Part shown: piece after piece, positions 52,073 through 60,798 of the stretch | How positions within the stretch are numbered: the first letter of the stretch is position 1 | How the letters are laid out: each line of letters opens with the position of its first letter | DNA from: Thermomicrobiales bacterium | GTDB lineage: Bacteria > Chloroflexota > Chloroflexia > Thermomicrobiales > UBA6265 | NCBI GenBank assembly: GCA_023957115.1 | Contig: JAMLHN010000021.1 | Coordinates: forward strand, 1 to 64,000 | Reading direction: 5' to 3' | DNA: 64,000 bases | Position numbers and translations under genes: made by a program | The notes under the pieces: generated by a model | Database searches by the model: none | Told to the model about the DNA's origin: nothing | What the model saw: only the letters and a program-made list of their open reading frames with translations

Positions 52073-52933
52073 GTGAGCAACGACGGAACCCCCTTCGCGG
52101 CGGTCCAAGAGGAACGAATGGGACGGCTGGATGCCTACCAAATGAAAGCCGATCCGGCGGTTGCCGTGACGAGCGCCTTTTATCTGATTCTTCTCCTCAT
52201 TCCCCGGGTCGCCGTCTCGTCGTACGAATCCTCGACTGTGATCGCGCTGCTCGACATTATCTTTTGGGCAGTGCTGACGGTGGACGCCGTCATCCGTTAC
52301 CGGCTGGCGGTCACCCGGCGCGCTCGCTACTTGCGGCTCATCGTGCTGGCGCTCTTGCTCGGCGGACTCATCTTCTTTCTGAAAGTTGATCACACGCGTG
52401 ATGTCGTTCGGCTGGCGCTTGTCGCGGTGGTTGGGCTTCGCGCGCTCGACAGCGTGCGCTACTTCTTTCGACAGCGTTCCATCCTCTATATCATCTGCGC
52501 GGTCGTCCTCATCTCGCTCGCTTTTGGGGTCATGATGACCGTGACGGAGGAAAAGGAGCCGGGCGCCAACATCGACTCGCTGAGCGACGGGATCTGGTGG
52601 GCAATCGTTACCGTTTCCACGGTCGGCTATGGGGACAAATACCCAGTATCGAATCCGGGTCGCGTCATCGGAGCCGGGCTGATGTTCTTTGGCGTCGCAA
52701 TGTTCAGTATTCTGACGGCAACGCTGGCCACGGCCTTCGTCAGTCGCCCCGAGTCCGATGTGGCGGATCGGCTCGAAGATATCCAGCAACGGCTGGAGCA
52801 CATCGAGGCGAATCAGCGCAACATGTCGAAGAGCGTGCGGCGCGCGCGGGCCCCGCGCCGGCCCCGGCGCCGAACAGAAATACCGCGCATCGGCGGAGCG
52901 GGCTCGACGACTAAAGGAGTAGACATCGCGTGA
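52073..52933 (+). CDS. Voltage-gated-type potassium channel protein
   Basis: A 286-residue membrane protein of the ion-channel (VIC) family. Several hydrophobic helices (AVTSAFYLILLLIPRVAV, TVIALLDIIFWAVLTVDAV, RLIVLALLLGGLIFFL) lead to the pore: GIWWAIVTVSTVGYGDKYP has the TVGYGD potassium filter, and VIGAGLMFFGVAMFSILTATL is the last helix. The first helices look like a voltage-sensor domain but with few arginines. A basic cytoplasmic tail (ARAPRRPRRRTE) and a coiled coil (LEDIQQRLEHIEANQ) suggest tetramer assembly. It starts at GTG 52073 and its stop overlaps the next gene's start. Confidence 0.88.
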   Translation: MSNDGTPFAAVQEERMGRLDAYQMKADPAVAVTSAFYLILLLIPRVAVSSYESSTVIALLDIIFWAVLTVDAVIRYRLAVTRRARYLRLIVLALLLGGLIFFLKVDHTRDVVRLALVAVVGLRALDSVRYFFRQRSILYIICAVVLISLAFGVMMTVTEEKEPGANIDSLSDGIWWAIVTVSTVGYGDKYPVSNPGRVIGAGLMFFGVAMFSILTATLATAFVSRPESDVADRLEDIQQRLEHIEANQRNMSKSVRRARAPRRPRRRTEIPRIGGAGSTTKGVDIA

Positions 52934-53592
52934 TCGACGCCGTGATTTTCGATATGGATGGGTTGCTGATCGATTCGGAACCCCTCTGGCGTATCGCCGA
53001 AACTCGTGCCATGAATGCCATCGGTGTCCCGATGGAAGAGGACGATGGGTTCTTGACCATGGGCCTGCGCACCGATGAGGTCGTCGAGTTCTGGTACGCG
53101 CGCCATCCCTGGGCCGAACCGTCGAAGCGTGAGGTCGAGGGGGCGATCGTCGGAAACGTCATTGCCTTGATCGAAGAACGGGGAACGGCGCTCCCGGGAG
53201 CGGTCCAGGCCGTCCGTACCGTTCGGGACGCTGGGTATCGCGTCGGACTCGCCTCCTCCTCGGCGATGGAGATCATCGAAGCCGTGCTGACCAGAATCGA
53301 GCTGCGTGACGGCTTCGACGTCCTGCAATCTGCCGAGCACGAGCCGTATGGCAAACCGCATCCTGCCGTCTACATCGAATGCGCGCGCCAGCTTGGCGTC
53401 GTGCCCGACCGTTGCCTCGCCCTCGAGGATTCACCGGCCGGAGTCCTGGCCGCCAAAGCCGCCAAGATGCGTTGCATCGCCATTCCGCCCCCCGAGCTGC
53501 AGGACGACCACCGCTACTGCATCGCCGACCTGCAATTGGAATCGATCGAGCAATTCAGCATCGACACGGTCCGCACCCTCGCCGGCGTATAG
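52930..53592 (+). CDS. hxpB: HAD-superfamily sugar phosphatase (HxpB-like)
   Basis: A 220-residue HAD phosphatase (IA family), cytoplasmic and Mg2+-dependent. Motif I is IFDMDGLLIDSEP (nucleophile Asp8, then Asp10), motif II LASSSA, motif III lysine in YGKPHP and motif IV LALEDSPAGVLAAKAA. The sequence FWYARHPW and the cap helix resemble hexitol phosphatase HxpB (2-deoxyglucose-6-phosphate/mannitol-1-phosphate phosphatase) of E. coli closely. The start is GTG 52930, four bases overlapping the channel gene's stop, preceded by AAAGGAGT. The coupling to a potassium channel is curious and may only reflect a shared promoter. Confidence 0.85.
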   Translation: MIDAVIFDMDGLLIDSEPLWRIAETRAMNAIGVPMEEDDGFLTMGLRTDEVVEFWYARHPWAEPSKREVEGAIVGNVIALIEERGTALPGAVQAVRTVRDAGYRVGLASSSAMEIIEAVLTRIELRDGFDVLQSAEHEPYGKPHPAVYIECARQLGVVPDRCLALEDSPAGVLAAKAAKMRCIAIPPPELQDDHRYCIADLQLESIEQFSIDTVRTLAGV

Positions 53593-53954
53593 ACGTTCCC
53601 AACGTTGAAACGCTGGGCCAGCGCGAATTGCAGAACGGCTGATCCTTCGTCGGAAGCGTGCAGCGCCGGAGCACCCGCTGCGGCGGGGAGATGCTTCGTT
53701 CCTCAGCATGACAGGCGGGTTTTCGAAGCGTCACCCATATTAAAATCGGCAGTAGGAACGACTGCATTTCCTAGGGCATCTTTGAGAAGCCGAACAGAGC
53801 ATTTCCTGCGAACCACGTCCCCGTGCATACGCGCCGTTTAGGCCGTGCAATCAACGCATTCGGTCTACTCAGGACCCAGGACTCCGGACTCAGGACCCAC
53901 GTCCCGAACTCCGAAATCCCAGCTCCTAACTCCGTTCAGGATCCTGGACCCATT
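53593..53954. repeat. Repeat-filled spacer: diverged CATCCTGA-family copy and heptamer run
   Basis: No gene is present. 53641-53714 carries a diverged inverted copy of the CATCCTGA-type repeat (GATCCTTCGTCGG at one end, GTTCCTCAGCATGACAG at the other). From 53869 on, heptamers read CTCAGGA, CCCAGGA, CTCCGGA, CTCAGGA, continuing as degenerate CCGAACTCCGAAATCCCAGC and CTCCTAACTCC to about 53952. It abuts the stop codon of the PIG-L gene. Confidence 0.75.
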
Positions 53955-54680
53955 TCACTCCAGCGGCAACAACGAATAATCCCGCGCCCGCGGGAACGTC
54001 TCCAACGCCCGGAATCCTTCTGCATACCGCACGCCTGCCTGCATTCCGCGGAACGCCGACTGAATCTCCATCATCTGCGCAATGCTTCGCCCCTCGAAGA
54101 TATCGCTGATCCAGGCAGTCTGGCTTTTGTGACAGGCGAGCATCTGTTGCTTGGTCGCGAACGTTTCGGTAACGTCCACGTACACCTCGGGCGTAAAGTT
54201 CACCCCCGCCAGCGTGTCGTAGAAGAAATGCGTCGGAATCTTCTTGAGATGCGCCGAAGCGGTCACGATCAGCGGAACCGCGGTCATGATGCGCGCGTCT
54301 CGTGCCGCCATGCCACTCAGGGAATGATCCGGATGATAGTCCTCGGTCCAGTGACTCAGCACGACATCGGGTTCGGCCATGCGAATGACCTCGATCATGC
54401 GACGCCGGCTCTCTTCGTTGTAGAAGAAGAACTCGTCGTGATAGTCCATCCAGATCAGTTCGGCTCCGATCAACGCGGCCGAATCGAGCGCTTCCTGTTT
54501 CCGGATCGCGCCGATCTCCTCCATCGTATGGGTGGCAGACCCGATGTCTCCGTTCGTGACAACCGCCATGAAGACGGTATCGCCCCGGGCGGCGTACTTC
54601 GCCAAGGTGCCACTGCACTGGAACTCGAGATCGTCCGGATGGGCGCCAATTGCCAGGACGCGAAGTGGTTGTCGACTCAC
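53955..54680 (-). CDS. PIG-L family deacetylase
   Basis: A 241-residue LmbE/PIG-L enzyme, a zinc N-deacetylase acting on N-acetylglucosamine-type molecules. The zinc site is visible: AIGAHPDDLEFQCSGT with the HPDD motif near residue 15, and HWTEDYHPDHSLSG with the distal HPDHS. The middle FMAVVTNGDIGSATH fits the family. It is cytoplasmic (no signal). The ATG overlaps the stop of the ROK gene by four bases, and the gene is divergent from the sugar-type ABC importer that follows. Deacetylation of an imported N-acetyl sugar is the best reading; GlcNAc or chito-oligosaccharides are candidates. Confidence 0.88.
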   Translation of the reverse strand: MSRQPLRVLAIGAHPDDLEFQCSGTLAKYAARGDTVFMAVVTNGDIGSATHTMEEIGAIRKQEALDSAALIGAELIWMDYHDEFFFYNEESRRRMIEVIRMAEPDVVLSHWTEDYHPDHSLSGMAARDARIMTAVPLIVTASAHLKKIPTHFFYDTLAGVNFTPEVYVDVTETFATKQQMLACHKSQTAWISDIFEGRSIAQMMEIQSAFRGMQAGVRYAEGFRALETFPRARDYSLLPLE

Positions 54681-55957
54681 GACGGTGCTCCCTTCAAGGC
54701 TTGGATACGATCGACTGGTAACGGCTCCAGGGATCGGCGGCGACTCACCCGCATGGAAAGTGGCGCCGGGCCAAAGAGCTGATTGAGCATCAGGGTGGCC
54801 GCGCCGAGCGCCGCCGAATGCTCGCGCGGTTCGCTCGTGACGATCCGCGCATTGCGAAACGGCAGCTCCAGCGAATCCTCCCGCGCGCGTGCCCGCGCCG
54901 CAGCCATATACGTCGCCGACTCCGTTGCGCGCCCGCCGAGAACGACCAGGGCCGGCGAGAGAAGATTGAGCAGAATGCCGATTGCCCGGCCGAGGGCATT
55001 GCCGCCTTCGGCGAGAATCCGGCGAAATGGCTCCTCATCTCGCAGATCGCGCTCGATCAAGTCGCGCATCGTGGCGATCGAGGGATCGATCGCGTGCCCT
55101 CGGCGTACCATGGCGCTCGTCGAGGCGTACATTTCCACACATCCACGTCGGCCGCATCCGCAGAGCGGACCGTCCCGGTCGAGCGTGATATGTCCGACCT
55201 CGCCCGCAAGATGACCTGGCCCGATATAGGAGCGTCCCGCGATCATCAGCGCCGCGCCGATACCGGAATCGGCCAGGAGATAGACGAAATCGTCGATTCC
55301 CCGTGCAGCGCCGTATTGTCGCTCAGCCGCAGCAACCGCCCGCACGGTGTCGTCGATCGTCAACTGCTTCCAGGGAAGTGCCCGCGCCAGCTGCCCGCGA
55401 ACGTCGAAATCGACCCAGACGGGAGACCAGCCCGGCGCTTCCGGACCGGCGCTGACGACCCCGGAAACGGGGTCGATGATCGCGCGTACGCCAACCCCAA
55501 CCCCCAGCACCTGTTCACGTGGGATCTCGCTCTTCCCGATGGCACGATCGACCAGATCGACCAAGCCGTCGATGATCGACGATCGACTCCGGGCGGGCGA
55601 TCCGGTACGGTGCGCGGCGCCAACAACGTCACCACGCAGATTGGTAACGACGGCCTCCTGGGCAAGGCCGCCGACATCGATCCCAACGACATAATGCGTG
55701 TCACCGGCCAGTGACAGCAGTTCGGTAGGCCGGCCCTCGGCATGGGGGAGACGGTGTTCGACGGTCACGACCCTGCGGGCGATCAGCGGTGCGGTGAGCC
55801 GGCTAACCTGGCTGGCGCTCGCCTGCAACAGCGCCCCGATCTCGGCGCGGGTGATGTTCTGATGGTCCCGGATGATGCGCAGCACCTCGTGCTGGCGCGG
55901 AGTTGCGGCCAGCACTGCCTCGGTTGGCTGCCTCGATCCTGTTTTCGCGCGAGCCAT
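54677..55957 (-). CDS. ROK-family transcriptional regulator
   Basis: A 426-residue ROK protein with an N-terminal winged helix-turn-helix (ARHE-like PRQHEVLRIIRDHQNITRAE then LLQASASQVSRL) and a sugar-kinase-like body. The nucleotide and sugar region has YVVGIDVGG, GHLAGEVGHITL, and the zinc-binding CGCGRRGCVE. Kinase residues are partly absent in ROK repressors, so it is probably a repressor or activator that senses a sugar. It is coupled to PIG-L. It is divergent from the ABC operon across a 246-base gap containing the promoter at 56017, so it likely controls both. Confidence 0.9.
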   Translation of the reverse strand: MARAKTGSRQPTEAVLAATPRQHEVLRIIRDHQNITRAEIGALLQASASQVSRLTAPLIARRVVTVEHRLPHAEGRPTELLSLAGDTHYVVGIDVGGLAQEAVVTNLRGDVVGAAHRTGSPARSRSSIIDGLVDLVDRAIGKSEIPREQVLGVGVGVRAIIDPVSGVVSAGPEAPGWSPVWVDFDVRGQLARALPWKQLTIDDTVRAVAAAERQYGAARGIDDFVYLLADSGIGAALMIAGRSYIGPGHLAGEVGHITLDRDGPLCGCGRRGCVEMYASTSAMVRRGHAIDPSIATMRDLIERDLRDEEPFRRILAEGGNALGRAIGILLNLLSPALVVLGGRATESATYMAAARARAREDSLELPFRNARIVTSEPREHSAALGAATLMLNQLFGPAPLSMRVSRRRSLEPLPVDRIQALKGAPS

Positions 55958-56016
55958 GCGAACGCTCCTGCCCGGGCACGCTCCCGGGCCGATTCAGATG
56001 GGCATTGCATTCGTTC

Positions 56017-56044
56017 TTGCTTTTACCCTGTTTTTTGCTATGAT
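56017..56044 (+). promoter_or_regulatory. Sigma-70 promoter of the Opp-type operon
   Basis: TTGCTT (56017-56022) and TATGAT (56039-56044) are separated by 16 bases, a good match to the housekeeping -35/-10 pair. It lies 160 bases upstream of the binding-protein ATG. The surrounding tract (56018-56042) is T-rich. An operator for the ROK regulator would be expected nearby, but no clear palindrome is seen. Confidence 0.55.
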
Positions 56045-56203
56045 GCAAGTATCTCAAAGGGTCATCAGTGGAACAGCAGGTTCGGAGTCGCCGTTCGCGG
56101 AGCCAGATTCGCAATCGACAAGACAAGGAGTCAGCAGGAAAGGACGCAAGCCAGCCGGAGAGTTCTCGATGCACATCTGTTTGGGTTCGACGCAAAGGAG
56201 CGA

Positions 56204-57802
56204 ATGAGAGTGGACAAGACACACGATCTCGAGCTGAATGAGTTGCGTGCGGCGATCGCCAGTGGGCGGATGAGCCGGCGTGCGGCGCTCAAACGAGCCG
56301 CCGCGCTGGGGCTGTCGCTGTCCGGGGCGGTCGCGCTGATCTCGGAGGCCGGTGTCTCCAGCGTTCGCGCGCAGGATGCTCCCAGCGGCACGCTGGTGAT
56401 TGGCAATGCCGAGCCGCCGACGTCGGCCCAGTGGGATTCATACACCGTCTTCGGGTTGGTCGATGCCCAGGTCGCATCGCTCGTGCATGATTCGCTGCTC
56501 GGCTACGACAGCGCCGATGGCGCCATTGTCGGTCATCTGGCAACCGCCTGGGAAATGACCGACCCGACCACCATGCGGCTCACCCTCCGCGAGGGCGTGA
56601 CCTTCCACGATGGATCTCCGGTAACGGCCGAAGATGTCAAAGCGACGCTCGACCGTGTCGGTAGTCCCGACAGCGGTTTGGCCTGGCACGGGTTGATCTT
56701 TCCGAATATGTCGGTCAACATCGTCGATCCAACCACGATCGAGGTCGTCACGGAAGAGGTCTTCGGGCCGCTGGAGAAGTCGCTGGCGGTTGCCCCCATC
56801 TTCCCGGCGGGTGACATTGCCGACCCAGCCCTTCTGACCGAGCGGGCAATCGGCGCCGGTCCCTACAAATGGATCAGCTACGACGAGAACAAGGTCACCC
56901 TCGAAGCGAATACCGACTACTGGGCCGGTGCTCCCGGTATCCAGACCGTCGTCTTCGAATATATCCAGGATGCCAATGCGCGCATCAGCGCCTTGCTGAC
57001 CGGCCAGGTCGACATCATCACCCGCTGTTCGTCCGAGCAGCTCGACCGGGTCGAGGACGACGACAACTTCTATGTGGTCGATGTTCCGCCGTTGACCCAA
57101 ATCCTTTGCATCTACCAGAACAACGGGCAGCTGGCGAACCAGGAGATCCGCCAGGCGCTCGCGTATGCCATCGACCGGCAGGCCATTGTCGACGGCATCC
57201 TGATGGGCGTTGGCAAGGTTCCGTTCTCGGCAATCGCAACCAATGCGCCGGGGTACCAGGAGCAACCGGAACGGTTCGACTTCGATCCGGAAAAAGCCAG
57301 GGAGCTGCTGGCGGCTGCCGGCGTCGGCGAAGATTTCACCCTGACGATGGCAACCTCGACCCTCGTGCCGCATCAGAAGGAGATCGATCAGGCGATCGCG
57401 CAATTCCTGCAGGATGTCGGAATCAATGTCGACATCACGACGCTCGAGGTCGGCGCCTTCCGTACCAGCTATAACCAGTACGATCTCACGCTGAACACGC
57501 TGGCCAGCTTCAACTACGATCCCGACTTCGTCCTCGGCTTCTACGCCGGGCCGACAGCCGAAGCCGTGTTCAACCTGAACGACCCCGCAATCCCGCCGAT
57601 GATCGACGCACAGCGATCCTCCTCCGGCGAGGAGCGTCTGGAGAACATCAACGAGCTGGCGGCGTATCTCTGGGACGGGCAGGTGTCGCTCTACCTCTCG
57701 GACGAGCTTTGGCCGTTCATCGTTTCGAGCAAGGTGCAAAACTACGACCGGGTTCCGGTGGTCGGTGAGCCGCTCCTGCGCTTGGCCACCAAATCGGAAT
57801 AA
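56204..57802 (+). CDS. ABC transporter substrate-binding protein (SBP_bac_5), Tat-exported
   Basis: A 532-residue binding protein. The twin-arginine-like signal is MSRRAALKRAAALGL within a longer N-region, cleaved near VRAQDAP. The SBP_bac_5 core has TLVIGNAEPPTSAQWDSY, TMRLTLREGVTFHDGSPVTA, QEIRQALAYAIDRQAIV-type helix here as NQEIRQALAYAIDRQ, and DLTLNTLASFNYDP. It is larger than sugar-binding proteins of the MalE type and like OppA/DppA. With a ROK regulator and a deacetylase nearby, an oligosaccharide (chito-oligosaccharide) ligand is plausible, as in the Opp-type sugar importers of Thermotoga. The ATG 56204 follows AAAGGAGCGA. Confidence 0.88.
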   Translation: MRVDKTHDLELNELRAAIASGRMSRRAALKRAAALGLSLSGAVALISEAGVSSVRAQDAPSGTLVIGNAEPPTSAQWDSYTVFGLVDAQVASLVHDSLLGYDSADGAIVGHLATAWEMTDPTTMRLTLREGVTFHDGSPVTAEDVKATLDRVGSPDSGLAWHGLIFPNMSVNIVDPTTIEVVTEEVFGPLEKSLAVAPIFPAGDIADPALLTERAIGAGPYKWISYDENKVTLEANTDYWAGAPGIQTVVFEYIQDANARISALLTGQVDIITRCSSEQLDRVEDDDNFYVVDVPPLTQILCIYQNNGQLANQEIRQALAYAIDRQAIVDGILMGVGKVPFSAIATNAPGYQEQPERFDFDPEKARELLAAAGVGEDFTLTMATSTLVPHQKEIDQAIAQFLQDVGINVDITTLEVGAFRTSYNQYDLTLNTLASFNYDPDFVLGFYAGPTAEAVFNLNDPAIPPMIDAQRSSSGEERLENINELAAYLWDGQVSLYLSDELWPFIVSSKVQNYDRVPVVGEPLLRLATKSE

Positions 57803-57829
57803 CCTGACCTGGAACCAGGGAGATCGATC

Positions 57830-57858
57830 CGCAGGCGGAGCATCCCGCTCCGCCTGCG
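57830..57858 (+). repeat. Hairpin between binding-protein and permease genes
   Basis: Perfect 12-base arms CGCAGGCGGAGC (57830-57841) and complement (57847-57858) around ATCCC, 27 bases after the binding-protein stop. It probably caps or stabilises the binding-protein mRNA, giving more binding protein than membrane subunits. Confidence 0.6.
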
Positions 57859-57925
57859 GCGTCATACTTGGTTCGTCATCCGCTCGCGCTGTGACGGTTG
57901 AAGCGCGTGACGACGCTGGATCGCT

Positions 57926-58849
57926 ATGCGAAAAGTCATTCTTCGACGCCTGCTGCAGAATATCGTCCTGGTCGTTGTGATCGTCTTGGTGGTGTTTATC
58001 CTCATGCGGCTCACCGCCGGCGATCCCGCCCGCATGAAAGCGCCCGTCTTTGCCAGCGATGAGATCCTGCAAAGTTATCGCGAGCAATTTGGGACCGACC
58101 GGCCGTTGACCGCCCAACTCTGGGATTTCGTTTCCGGTATCCCGCGTGGTGATTTCGGCACGTCGTTTCGCTACCAGCAACCGGTGTTCGAGCTGATCTG
58201 GCAACGTGTGCCGGAAACCGCGCTGCTTGCGTTCACGTCATTGACCCTTGCGCTTCTCGTGGCGATCGTGCTCGGCGTCGCCGGCGCGCGGCGTCCCGGC
58301 AGTGCCATCGACCGTTTCGGTATCGCCGCCAGCACCCTCGGACAGTCGGCCCCCACGTTTTGGGTTGCGTTGATGCTGGTGCTCATCTTTTCGGTGCATT
58401 TCCGATGGTTTCCGGCAGTTGGCTTTACCGGGTGGAAGAGTCTGGTGCTGCCATCGATTGCGGTTGCCCTGGCGGTCTTCCCGGCCGATCTCCGTGTCCT
58501 GCGCTCGTCGATGATCGACACCTTTCATCAGGAGCACATTCGCACGGCGCGCGCATTCGGCATCTCCAATCGCAGAATTACCTGGCTCTACGCATTCCGC
58601 AATGCGGCGCTGCCGCTGATAACGGTCGTCGGGATCGATCTTGGCTATCTGCTGGGTGGCACCATCGTGGCCGAAGTCGTCTTCAACTATCCAGGCGTCG
58701 GTCAGCTGGCCATCGACTCGGTCAATGCGCGGGATTACCCGCTTATTCAGGCAATCACCATTCTGACGGCAATGGTTTTCGTCTTCGTCAATCTGGGAAT
58801 CGACGTGCTCTATATGGTGCTCGATCCGAGAATTCGCATCGAAGCGTAG
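57926..58849 (+). CDS. ABC transporter permease (DppB/OppB-like)
   Basis: A 307-residue permease. The N-terminal helix LLQNIVLVVVIVLVVFILM is followed by RLTAGDPARMKAP, the DppB periplasmic loop. SIPRGDFGTSF-type and VPETALLAFTSLTLALLV are typical. The EAA-like loop EHIRTARAFGISNRRITWLYAFRN is near residue 200, and VDVLYMVLDPRIR ends the protein. The start is ATG 57926 after a weak site. It begins the membrane part of the operon. Confidence 0.9.
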   Translation: MRKVILRRLLQNIVLVVVIVLVVFILMRLTAGDPARMKAPVFASDEILQSYREQFGTDRPLTAQLWDFVSGIPRGDFGTSFRYQQPVFELIWQRVPETALLAFTSLTLALLVAIVLGVAGARRPGSAIDRFGIAASTLGQSAPTFWVALMLVLIFSVHFRWFPAVGFTGWKSLVLPSIAVALAVFPADLRVLRSSMIDTFHQEHIRTARAFGISNRRITWLYAFRNAALPLITVVGIDLGYLLGGTIVAEVVFNYPGVGQLAIDSVNARDYPLIQAITILTAMVFVFVNLGIDVLYMVLDPRIRIEA

Positions 58850-58852
58850 CGT

Positions 58853-59794
58853 ATGGAATTGATCGGCGTTCCTGGCGACATCGATAATCTGCCGCTCGCT
58901 CCCGAGAGCCGGGGCAAGCGCTGGCGGGAGAAGGCGAGCTCGTTCCGCCGGCGAGAGGGAAGCGGGACGTTCCTCGCCGGCTTGCTTCTCTTTTGCGTGA
59001 TGGCGGGCGCGGCCCTGGCTGCTCCACTCATTACCGATCACGATCCCTCCCGCAACAACATCACCGCGCGTCTGGTGCCACCATCCTGGGATTGGAGTCT
59101 GACCGAACGCGATCCCAAAGCGTTTCCGCTGGGCACGGACGGTCTGGGACGCGACATGCTGTCGCGTATCCTCTACGGTTTGCGAGTGTCCCTGCTATTG
59201 GCCTTTGCCGGTCTCTGTCTCTCGATGGCGCTCGGCGTCACCATCGGGATGATCAGCGGCGTCTTCGGCGGGCGTGTCGACGCGATCCTGATGCGCCTGG
59301 TCGACCTCCAGCTGGCATTCCCCTACATCGTGCTGGCCATGGCCATCGTTGCGGCCACCAAAACCTCGATCCCGATCCTGATCGTGTTGCTGGGTCTTGC
59401 AGGGTGGGTCTATTTCGCCCGAGTTGTCCGCGGCGTCGTGCTCCAGGAGATGCAACGTGACTACGTTCGCTCGGCCCAGGTGCTCGGCGCCAGCCGGTGG
59501 CGCATCGGACTGCGATATGTCCTGCCGAACGTCTTGCCCGCTATTGCCATCATCGCAACGCTGCAATTTCCCGGCCTCATCATTTTCGAGGCGACCCTGA
59601 GCTTTCTTGGACTGGGTATCCAACCGCCGACGCCGTCGCTGGGTGGCATGATGCTGGACGGCACCCAGTACATTGCCAGCGCCTGGTGGGTCATTACCCT
59701 GCCGGGCGTCGCCATTCTGCTGGTCACCCTGAGTCTCAATATCATCAGTGACGGACTTCGCCAGCTGCTCGATCCAAGGTTGCAGACGGCATGA
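58853..59794 (+). CDS. ABC transporter permease (DppC/OppC-like)
   Basis: A 313-residue permease. It has a soluble N-terminus, then LLLFCVMAGAALAAPLIT, the family motif FPLGTDGLGRDMLSRILYGLRVSLLLA (two segments), the EAA-like loop DYVRSAQVLGASRWRIGLRYVLPN and terminal WWVITLPGVAILLVTLSLN. It starts three bases after the first permease and overlaps the ATPase gene by four bases. Confidence 0.9.
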   Translation: MELIGVPGDIDNLPLAPESRGKRWREKASSFRRREGSGTFLAGLLLFCVMAGAALAAPLITDHDPSRNNITARLVPPSWDWSLTERDPKAFPLGTDGLGRDMLSRILYGLRVSLLLAFAGLCLSMALGVTIGMISGVFGGRVDAILMRLVDLQLAFPYIVLAMAIVAATKTSIPILIVLLGLAGWVYFARVVRGVVLQEMQRDYVRSAQVLGASRWRIGLRYVLPNVLPAIAIIATLQFPGLIIFEATLSFLGLGIQPPTPSLGGMMLDGTQYIASAWWVITLPGVAILLVTLSLNIISDGLRQLLDPRLQTA

Positions 59795-60798
59795 GCGAGC
59801 AGACGCAGCCGAGACTGGCGGTACGCAATCTCACGACGGTCTTTCACACCCGCGCCGGACGATTCGTCGCGGTCGATGACATCTCGTTCGATGTCTATCC
59901 CGGCGAGTGCCTTGGTATCGTGGGCGAAAGCGGCAGCGGCAAGAGCGTCGCCGCGCTCTCGATCATGGGGTTGGTCGACTATCCCGGCCAAATCGAAGCG
60001 GGGCGGATCGAGTACGCCGGTACCGATCTGCGCACCCTCTCCGAAAACCAGCTCCGCCGGGTACGCGGTGAGGAGATCGGGATCATCTTTCAGGATCCGC
60101 AGACCTCCCTCAATCCACTTTTCACGGTCGGCACCCAGCTCGTCGATGTCGTCCGCGCGCACCGCAAGATATCGAAAAGCGAAGCGGCGGCGCTGGCTAT
60201 CGAAAAGATGAAACTGGTGGGCATCTCCGCACCGGAATCTCGGATGAAATCCTATCCCTGGGAGCTCAGTGGCGGTCAGCGACAGCGTATTGCCATTGCG
60301 ATGGCGCTCCTGCTAGGACCAAAGCTGATCATCGCCGACGAGCCGACCACCGCCCTCGATGTTTCGATTCAGGCCCAGATCGTCGACCTGCTGATCTCGC
60401 TCAAGAACGAGCTCGACTTCTCGCTCATCTTTGTCAGTCACGATCTCGGTGTCATCCAGAACGTGGCCAACCGTGTCATGGTGATGTACGCCGGACGCAT
60501 GATGGAAACAGGTGAGGTCGGGAGCCTCTTTCGCGATCCGTACCACCCCTATACGGCGGCATTGCTGGCGTCCGCGCCAACGCTGCGCACGAATCGGAGT
60601 GAGCCGCTTCAGGCAATCGACGGTCGATTGCCATCGCCGGGCAAGCTTCCACCCGGATGTGTCTTCGCTCCCCGTTGCCAGTACGTTCAGGAGGACTGCC
60701 GGGTCCGTCAACCGCTCCTCGAATCGATCGGAGACGCTGGGCGGCGTGTCGCGTGTATCCATCCGTTGATCGCGTTGCCTGATGAGGTGCACGTCTGA
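59791..60798 (+). CDS. ABC transporter ATP-binding protein (DppD/OppD-like)
   Basis: A 335-residue ATPase with [41 protein letters not shown] and IFVSHDLGVIQNV. The C-terminal oligo_HPY part has GCVFAPRCQYVQEDCRVRQP, carrying the extra cysteines of this family. ATG 59791 overlaps the permease gene by four bases. It pairs with the next ATPase. Confidence 0.92.
   Translation: MSEQTQPRLAVRNLTTVFHTRAGRFVAVDDISFDVYPGECLGIVGESGSGKSVAALSIMGLVDYPGQIEAGRIEYAGTDLRTLSENQLRRVRGEEIGIIFQDPQTSLNPLFTVGTQLVDVVRAHRKISKSEAAALAIEKMKLVGISAPESRMKSYPWELSGGQRQRIAIAMALLLGPKLIIADEPTTALDVSIQAQIVDLLISLKNELDFSLIFVSHDLGVIQNVANRVMVMYAGRMMETGEVGSLFRDPYHPYTAALLASAPTLRTNRSEPLQAIDGRLPSPGKLPPGCVFAPRCQYVQEDCRVRQPLLESIGDAGRRVACIHPLIALPDEVHV

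Noticed and set aside
56438..58204. Minus-strand open frame of 588 codons
   Set aside because: Antisense of the substrate-binding protein gene; no start site or motif.
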